Shown: positions 58,550 through 64,000 of the stretch, piece after piece | How the letters are laid out: the number at the start of each line of letters is the position of its first letter | Position numbering within the stretch: the stretch's first letter is position 1 | Origin: Heteroscillospira sp050943935 | GTDB lineage: Bacteria; Bacillota; Clostridia; Oscillospirales; Oscillospiraceae | Assembly: GCA_050943935.1 (NCBI GenBank) | Contig: JBMNQC010000008.1 | Location: 1 to 64,000, forward strand | Direction: 5' to 3' | DNA length: 64,000 nucleotides | The notes under the pieces: model-generated | What the model was told of the DNA's origin: nothing | Seen by the model: the letters and a program-made list of their open reading frames with translations, nothing else | Database searches by the model: none | Program-made: the position numbers and the translations under genes

Positions 58550-61500
58550 TTAGTCCTCGTACAGGGTCTTGAGCTTGGTGAGGTGCTCGTAACGCTCCTT
58601 GGCCAGAGCCTCGTTCTTGGCGAACAGCTCGGTGGCGCGCTCGGGGAACTCACGGGTCAGACGGCTGTAACGGGCCTCGTTCATCAGGAACTCCTGATAG
58701 CCGCCCTTAGGCTCCTTGGAGTCCAGGGTGAAGGGGTTCTTGCCCTCGGCGGAAGCAGCGGGATTGTAGCGGAACAGGTTCCAGTAACCGCAATCCACAG
58801 CCTTCTTCATTTCCTTCTGGCAGTTCTCCATGCCGCCCTTGATGGAGTGCATCTCGCAGGGAGCATAGCCGATGATGAGGGAGGGACCGTGATAGGCCTC
58901 GGCCTCGGAGATAGCCTTGATGGTCTGAGCCATATCGGCGCCCATGGCGACCTGAGCCACATAGATGTAGCCATAGCTCATAGCGATCTCGGACAGGCTC
59001 TTCTTCTTGATGTTCTTACCGGCAGCGGCGAACTGAGCGACCTGGCCCACGTTGGAAGCCTTGGAAGCCTGTCCACCGGTGTTGGAATAAACCTCGGTAT
59101 CGAATACGAAGACGTTGACATCCTCACCGGAGGCGAGAACATGGTCAAGTCCGCCGTAGCCGATATCGTAGGCCCAGCCGTCACCACCGAAGATCCAGAC
59201 GGACTTCTTGTTCAGATAATCCTTCTGAGCCAGAACGGCGGGAGCAACGGGGCAGCCCTCGGCAGCGGCCTTCTCCAGCTCTGCGACGAGAGCGGCGGCG
59301 GCGGCCTGGTTGGCGTTGCCGTCATTGGCGGTATCGAGGTAAGCCTTGGCGGCAGCCTTGAAGCTGTCGGAAGCCTCGGCGCTCTCGGCCATCTCGGTGA
59401 CCTTCTCGATGAGGTTCAGGCGGATAGCGTTCTGACCGGTCAGCATACCCAGACCGTGCTCGGCGTTATCCTCGAACAGGGAGTTGGCCCAAGCGGGACC
59501 CTTGCCTTCCTTATTGGTGCAATAGGGAGAGGTAGCGGCGGGACCGCCCCAGATGGAGGAGCAGCCGGTGGCGTTGGAGATATACATATGGTCGCCGAAC
59601 AGCTGGGTCACGAGACGTGCGTAGCTGGTCTCGGCGCAGCCGGCGCAGGAGCCGGAGAACTCCAGCATGGGCTGCTTGAACTGGCTGCCCTTGACGGTGT
59701 TGTCCTGCATATCGGCCTTCTCGGAAACGGAGGAAACCAGGTAATCAAAGACGGGCTGCTGGCTGAGCTCGCCCTCCTGGGGAACCATCTGGATAGCGCC
59801 GACCTTGCAGACGCCGATGCAGACGCCGCAGCCCATGCAGTCCAGAGGAGAAACGCCCATGGCGTAGGTGTAAACGCCCTTGCCCTTGCCGGCCTTGACG
59901 GGAGCGCTCTTCAGAGCCTCGGGAGCGGCCTTGACCTCTTCCTCGGTGAGAGCGAAAGGACGGATGGTGGCGTGGGGGCAGACATAAGCGCACTGGTTGC
60001 ACTGGATGCACTTGGTCTCATCCCAGGTGGGAACGGAGACGGCAACGCCGCGCTTCTCGTAAGCGGCAGCGCCCTGCTCGAACTGACCGTCAACGTGATC
60101 CATGAAGGCGGAAACGGGCAGGCTGTCGCCGTCCATTCTGCCGACGGGGTTGAGGATCTCCTTGACCATCTTGACCAGCTCGGGCTTGCCCTGCAGCTCT
60201 ACAGGAGCCTTCTCGTCGGTGGCGGTGGCCCAATCGGCGGGGATCTCCACCTTCTTGAAGGCGGTGGCGCCGGCGTCGATGGCCTTGTGGTTCATGTCAA
60301 CAATATCCTGGCCCTTCTTCAGGTAGGACTTGGTGGCGGCATCCTTCATGTAGCCGATGGCCTTCTCCTGGGGCATAACCTTTGCCAGGGTGAAGAAAGC
60401 GGACTGCAGGATGGTGTTGGTGCGCTTGCCCATGCCGATCTCCTTGGCCAGGTCGATAGCGTCGATGGTGTAGACCTGGATGTCGTTCTTGGCGATATAG
60501 CGCTTGGAAGCGGCGTCGAGGTGGTGATTCAGCTCATCCATGGTCCACTGGCAGTTGATGAGGAAGGTACCGCCGGCCTTTACGTCACGGACGATGGGGA
60601 ATCCCTTGGTGATGTAAGAGGGGACGTGGCAGGCAACGAAGTCGGCCTTGTTGATGTAGTAGGGGCTCTTGATGGCCTTGTCGCCGAAGCGCAGGTGGCT
60701 GATGGTCACGCCGCCGGTCTTCTTGGAGTCATACTGGAAGTATGCCTGAACATACTTGTCGGTGTGGTCACCGATGATCTTGATGGAGTTCTTGTTTGCG
60801 CCGACGGTACCGTCGCCGCCCAGACCCCAGAACTTGCACTCGATGGTGCCCTCTGCGGCGGTGTTGGGGGCGGGAACCTCGGGCAGGCTCAGGCCGGTAA
60901 CGTCATCGACGATACCCAGAGTGAACTGACGGGAAGGCTCGTCCTTCTCCAGCTCCTTGTAAACGGCGAAAACGCTGGAAGGAGGAGTGTCCTTGGAGCC
61001 CAGACCGTAACGGCCGCCCACAACCTTGATGTCGGTCATGCCGGCGTTGGCCAGAGCGGTGACAACATCCAGATAGAGGGGCTCGCCCAGAGCGCCGGGC
61101 TCCTTGGTACGGTCAAGGACGGCGATCTTCTTGGCGGTGGCGGGGATGGCTGCGATGAGCTTATCGGCAGCGAAGGGACGATACAGGCGGACCTTGATGA
61201 GGCCGACCTTCTCGCCGTGGGCGTTCAGGTAGTCAATGACTTCCTCGGAAACGTCGCAGAAGGAGCCCATGGCCACGATAACGCGGTCGGCATCCTCGGC
61301 GCCGTAGTAGTTGAACAGCTGATAGTTGGTGCCCAGCTTGGCGTTGACCTTCTGCATGTACTCCTCGACGATGCCGGGAACGGCCTCGTAGTACTTGTTG
61401 CAGGCCTCGCGGTGCTGGAAGAAGATGTCGCCGTTCTCGTGGCTGCCGCGCATCTGGGGATGCTCGGGGTTCAGGGCGTGCTTACGGAAAGCCTCAACAG

Positions 61501-62095
61501 CCTCCATGTCGCACATATCCTTCAGGTCGTCGAAATCCCAGACTTCGATCTTCTGAATCTCGTGAGAGGTACGGAAGCCGTCGAAGAAGTTGATGAAGGG
61601 AACGCGGCCCTTGATAGCGGCCAGGTGGGCAACGGCGGACAGGTCCATGACCTCCTGCACGTTGGACTCGCACAGCATGGCGAAACCGGTCTGACGGCAG
61701 GCGTACACGTCGGAGTGGTCGCCGAAGATGTTCAGAGCGTGGGAAGCAACGGTACGGGCGGAAACGTGGAATACGCAGGGGAGCAGCTCACCGGCAATCT
61801 TATACATGTTGGGGATCATGAGCAGCAGACCCTGAGAAGCGGTATAAGTGGTGGTGAGGGCGCCGGCGGCGAGAGAGCCGTGCACGGTGCCGGCGGCACC
61901 GGCCTCGGACTGCATCTCCACAACCTTAACCTTGGTGCCGAAGATATTCTTCAGACCATTGGCAGACCACTGGTCAACGTAGTCAGCCATGGGGCTGGAC
62001 GGGGTGATCGGGTAGATACCCGCAACTTCGGTAAACGCATAAGAAACATGCGCTGCCGCGTTGTTACCGTCCATGGATTTGAGTTTTCTAGCCAT
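58550..62095 (-). CDS. nifJ: Pyruvate:ferredoxin (flavodoxin) oxidoreductase
   Basis: 1181 aa from MARKLKSMDGNNAAAHVSYA; a start four codons earlier would sit directly on the GGAG. Single-chain PFOR with domain I (VAGIYPITPSSPMADYVDQW), domain II (RFGDKAIKSPYYINKADFVA), two ferredoxin 4Fe-4S clusters (CIQCNQCAYVCPHATIRP, CMGCGVCIGVCKVGAIQM) and the TPP domain (WIFGGDGWAYDIGYGGLDHV, VFDTEVYSNTGGQASKASNV). It oxidises pyruvate to acetyl-CoA and CO2, reducing ferredoxin, and is central to anaerobic fermentation. Confidence 0.97.
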   Translation of the reverse strand: MARKLKSMDGNNAAAHVSYAFTEVAGIYPITPSSPMADYVDQWSANGLKNIFGTKVKVVEMQSEAGAAGTVHGSLAAGALTTTYTASQGLLLMIPNMYKIAGELLPCVFHVSARTVASHALNIFGDHSDVYACRQTGFAMLCESNVQEVMDLSAVAHLAAIKGRVPFINFFDGFRTSHEIQKIEVWDFDDLKDMCDMEAVEAFRKHALNPEHPQMRGSHENGDIFFQHREACNKYYEAVPGIVEEYMQKVNAKLGTNYQLFNYYGAEDADRVIVAMGSFCDVSEEVIDYLNAHGEKVGLIKVRLYRPFAADKLIAAIPATAKKIAVLDRTKEPGALGEPLYLDVVTALANAGMTDIKVVGGRYGLGSKDTPPSSVFAVYKELEKDEPSRQFTLGIVDDVTGLSLPEVPAPNTAAEGTIECKFWGLGGDGTVGANKNSIKIIGDHTDKYVQAYFQYDSKKTGGVTISHLRFGDKAIKSPYYINKADFVACHVPSYITKGFPIVRDVKAGGTFLINCQWTMDELNHHLDAASKRYIAKNDIQVYTIDAIDLAKEIGMGKRTNTILQSAFFTLAKVMPQEKAIGYMKDAATKSYLKKGQDIVDMNHKAIDAGATAFKKVEIPADWATATDEKAPVELQGKPELVKMVKEILNPVGRMDGDSLPVSAFMDHVDGQFEQGAAAYEKRGVAVSVPTWDETKCIQCNQCAYVCPHATIRPFALTEEEVKAAPEALKSAPVKAGKGKGVYTYAMGVSPLDCMGCGVCIGVCKVGAIQMVPQEGELSQQPVFDYLVSSVSEKADMQDNTVKGSQFKQPMLEFSGSCAGCAETSYARLVTQLFGDHMYISNATGCSSIWGGPAATSPYCTNKEGKGPAWANSLFEDNAEHGLGMLTGQNAIRLNLIEKVTEMAESAEASDSFKAAAKAYLDTANDGNANQAAAAALVAELEKAAAEGCPVAPAVLAQKDYLNKKSVWIFGGDGWAYDIGYGGLDHVLASGEDVNVFVFDTEVYSNTGGQASKASNVGQVAQFAAAGKNIKKKSLSEIAMSYGYIYVAQVAMGADMAQTIKAISEAEAYHGPSLIIGYAPCEMHSIKGGMENCQKEMKKAVDCGYWNLFRYNPAASAEGKNPFTLDSKEPKGGYQEFLMNEARYSRLTREFPERATELFAKNEALAKERYEHLTKLKTLYED

Positions 62096-62283
62096 AACGA
62101 TATCCATCTCCTATAAATATTTTTGATAGCTCGATAGCGAGTTGTGAATAACTTCACATTCTGGACGAACACAGTTATTCTATCATTTATTCACCGGCTT
62201 GTAAACCTGAAATCTCAATTTTTTCGCAGGTTAAGTTTGAATTTTGCGTTAAAATACGCCGTTTCCGGCAAAAATATTGGTAC

Positions 62284-62312
62284 TTGTTATTTCCCGGCGC
62301 TTGTAATATAAT
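62284..62312 (+). promoter_or_regulatory. Promoter of the Asp23-fakA unit
   Basis: TTGTTA (62284-62289), 17-bp spacer, TATAAT (62307-62312), 65 nt before the Asp23 gene. Confidence 0.7.
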
Positions 62313-62376
62313 AATAAAAATGTAAGTACTGTAAATTTTGGTATTTTACTCATCTCGTGAAAGGAGAGCTGTTTAT

Positions 62377-62733
62377 ATGGTGACCATACAGAACAAACGC
62401 GGCAACGTCTGCATTACCGACGATGTTATCACCTTCCTGGCCGGCGACGCGGCCACGAACTGCTTCGGCGTAAAGGGCATGGCCGGCAAGGCCAAGGAAA
62501 GCGGACTGTATCAGCTGCTGCGGCGTGAGAGTATGTCCAAGGGCGTTACCGTCACATACAACGACGACGGCAGCCTGTCCATCCGCCTGCACATCGTGGT
62601 GGACCACGGCGTGAACGTGACCACTCTGTGCTCCAGCATTATGAATGAGGTCAGCTACAAGCTGCGCGAGGCCACCGGCACCCCGGTGAAGAGCGTGGAC
62701 GTCTACGTTGACTCAATGGTTATGACCGACTAA
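62377..62733 (+). CDS. Asp23/Gls24 (YloU-like) protein
   Basis: 118 aa from MVTIQNKRGNVCITDDVITF; AAAGGAG lies upstream. Asp23/YloU domain: NCFGVKGMAGKAKESGLYQL, YNDDGSLSIRLHIVVDHGVN and SSIMNEVSYKLREATGTPVK. In Bacillota yloU lies directly before yloV (fakA), the arrangement seen here. Probably a small cytosolic or membrane-associated factor in lipid or envelope homeostasis. Confidence 0.9.
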   Translation: MVTIQNKRGNVCITDDVITFLAGDAATNCFGVKGMAGKAKESGLYQLLRRESMSKGVTVTYNDDGSLSIRLHIVVDHGVNVTTLCSSIMNEVSYKLREATGTPVKSVDVYVDSMVMTD

Positions 62734-62846
62734 AACGCGCTGGCAGAAAGAGCTGGGCCCTTTCTTTGCCAGATTATGCGAAGCGAGCCGCGCTTTGACT
62801 GAAACTGTTTTTGCGACATTCCTTATTATATTAAGAGGTGTTATTT

Positions 62847-64000
62847 TTGAGAGAATTTATAGACGGCGCCGCATTCAGCCAGATGGTGCTGCGCGCGTCG
62901 GAGGCGCTGGAGAACGATAAGCAGCGCATCAACGACCTGAACGTATTCCCCGTTCCCGACGGAGACACCGGTACGAATATGAGCCTCACTCTTTCCGCCG
63001 CCGCCGCTGAGCTGCGCAAAAAGGAGCCGGGCACCATCACCGAGTGCGCCGATACCGTGGCCAGCGCCATGCTGCGCGGAGCAAGAGGCAACTCCGGCGT
63101 TATCCTCTCCCTGCTGTTCCGGGGTCTTTCCAAGGGACTGAAGGGTCTGGAGGCCGCCGGCCCCGCCGAGTTTTCCGCCGCCATGAGCCGCGGAGTACGC
63201 GCCGCCTACAAGGCGGTTATGAAGCCCACCGAGGGCACTATTCTGACCGTTTCCCGGCTGGCCAGCGCCGCTGCCGAGGAGTTTGCCGCCGAGGGCAGCG
63301 ACATTGAGCTGATGCTCACCCACGCCATAGAGGCCGGCCGCGAGGCCGTGGCCGACACCCAAAATCTTAACCCCGTGCTGAAGCGCGCGGGCGTTGTGGA
63401 CGCCGGCGGCGAAGGCTACATCGTCATTCTGGACGCCATGCTGGCCTCTCTTGAGGGCCGCGCCGTGGCCAAGGCCGAGCCTGCCGAGGCTCAGCCCCAG
63501 ACAGGCAATGTGTTCGCTGAGTTTGACGAGGGCGAGATAAACTTCACCTACTGCACCGAGTTCATCGTTGAAAAGGCCAACACCAAAAGCCCCATGATAC
63601 TCCGGGAGTTCCTGGAGGGTCTGGGCGACTGTGTTGTGGTGGTGGACGACGATGAGATAATAAAAACCCATGTCCACACCAACGACCCCGGCAAGGTGCT
63701 CACCGAGGCGCTGACCTACGGCGCGCTTGCCACCGTTAAGATTGAAAACATGCGCAAGCAGCACACCGAGCAGATGGGCGCCGCCGCTGCCGCTCCCGCG
63801 GCTCCCGCTGAGGACGCTTCTCCCGCCCCCGCCGAGAAGAAATACGGCGCTGTGGCCGTGTGCGCGGGCGCTGGCCTGGAAAAGCTCTTCCGTGAGCTGG
63901 GCGCCGACGGCGTAGTGTCCGGCGGCCAGACCATGAACCCCTCCACCGAGGACATACTCCGGGAGGTTAACCGCACTCCCGCCGAGATAGTTTTCGTGTT
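62847..64000 (+). CDS. fakA: DAK2-domain fatty acid kinase FakA/YloV-like (3' truncated by window end)
   Basis: 384 codons visible from TTG 62847, with AAGAGGTG 7 nt upstream. N-terminal DhaL/DAK2 kinase domain: NVFPVPDGDTGTNMSLTLSA (metal-binding Asp cluster), MLRGARGNSGVILSLLFRGL and MKPTEGTILTVSRLASAA. The middle domain (FTYCTEFIVEKANTKSPMIL, IKTHVHTNDPGKVL) and the start of the C-terminal DegV-like part (GADGVVSGGQTMNPSTEDIL) follow an Ala/Pro linker. FakA phosphorylates fatty acids bound to FakB. The gene runs past base 64000. Confidence 0.92.
   Translation, partial: MREFIDGAAFSQMVLRASEALENDKQRINDLNVFPVPDGDTGTNMSLTLSAAAAELRKKEPGTITECADTVASAMLRGARGNSGVILSLLFRGLSKGLKGLEAAGPAEFSAAMSRGVRAAYKAVMKPTEGTILTVSRLASAAAEEFAAEGSDIELMLTHAIEAGREAVADTQNLNPVLKRAGVVDAGGEGYIVILDAMLASLEGRAVAKAEPAEAQPQTGNVFAEFDEGEINFTYCTEFIVEKANTKSPMILREFLEGLGDCVVVVDDDEIIKTHVHTNDPGKVLTEALTYGALATVKIENMRKQHTEQMGAAAAAPAAPAEDASPAPAEKKYGAVAVCAGAGLEKLFRELGADGVVSGGQTMNPSTEDILREVNRTPAEIVFV

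Noticed and set aside
58463..62116. 1217-aa plus-strand ORF antisense to nifJ
   Set aside because: Repetitive Gly/Leu/Val shadow translation; nifJ is full length and has all motifs.

Overview
The window looks like chromosome from a spore-forming, strictly anaerobic gut Clostridia (Bacillota). The high-GC core, pyruvate:ferredoxin oxidoreductase, SpoIID, long-form HPF, SLH-anchored surface proteins and an EFR1-type ferredoxin all fit an Oscillospiraceae-like lineage. The genus assignment is inference; no rRNA gene is present.

Layout. 1-2.2 kb is the lysis end of a prophage (carbohydrate-binding protein, two holin-like membrane proteins, a modular endolysin). 2.3-3.9 kb is a small mobile-element patch: a palindromic promoter, two tiny membrane ORFs, a ribbon-helix-helix protein and an IS30 transposase with an amber codon. 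4.0-7.0 kb is a copper-efflux operon (csoR, a Cys-rich membrane peptide, copA) with two CsoR-type operators; copZ is fused in frame to copA but keeps its own ribosome-binding site. 7.1-10.3 kb holds a nitroreductase and a lipoprotein / ECF sigma / anti-sigma set that shares one repeated domain.

10.3-19.1 kb, all minus strand, is the most coherent system. It has a SipW-type signal peptidase, four TasA/camelysin-like secreted proteins, a 1231-aa von Willebrand A adhesin with 19 PTTEP repeats, and an SLH protein. It is headed by a c-di-GMP-I (GEMM-I) riboswitch with two intrinsic terminators. This reads as a c-di-GMP-controlled cell-surface matrix or fibre locus. 19.2-30.3 kb is core genome: metY-cysK, YibE/F, alkaline phosphatase, hpf, HAD and Nudix enzymes, spoIID, a DUF4349 lipoprotein. 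30.3-37.1 kb is a run of short, mostly tightly packed accessory enzymes.

37.2-55.8 kb is a lower-GC island. Its left half (37.22-46.38 kb) is bounded by an imperfect direct repeat and carries an AAA ATPase plus LRR protein pair, a tRNA-like structured RNA with a 15-bp closing stem, a 1176-aa WG-repeat protein, an NTF2-like neighbour and an XRE-like protein. Its right half is a complete Wadjet type I system (jetABCD) followed by a WYL regulator and a SWIM-finger protein. 55.9-64 kb returns to core genome: an LRR membrane protein, nifJ, an Asp23-family protein and a FakA-like DAK2 protein cut by the window edge. Two dispersed repeat families occur at 18.0, 25.4-25.6 and 58.3-58.5 kb.

All calls come from reading the sequence by eye; no database search or folding program was run.
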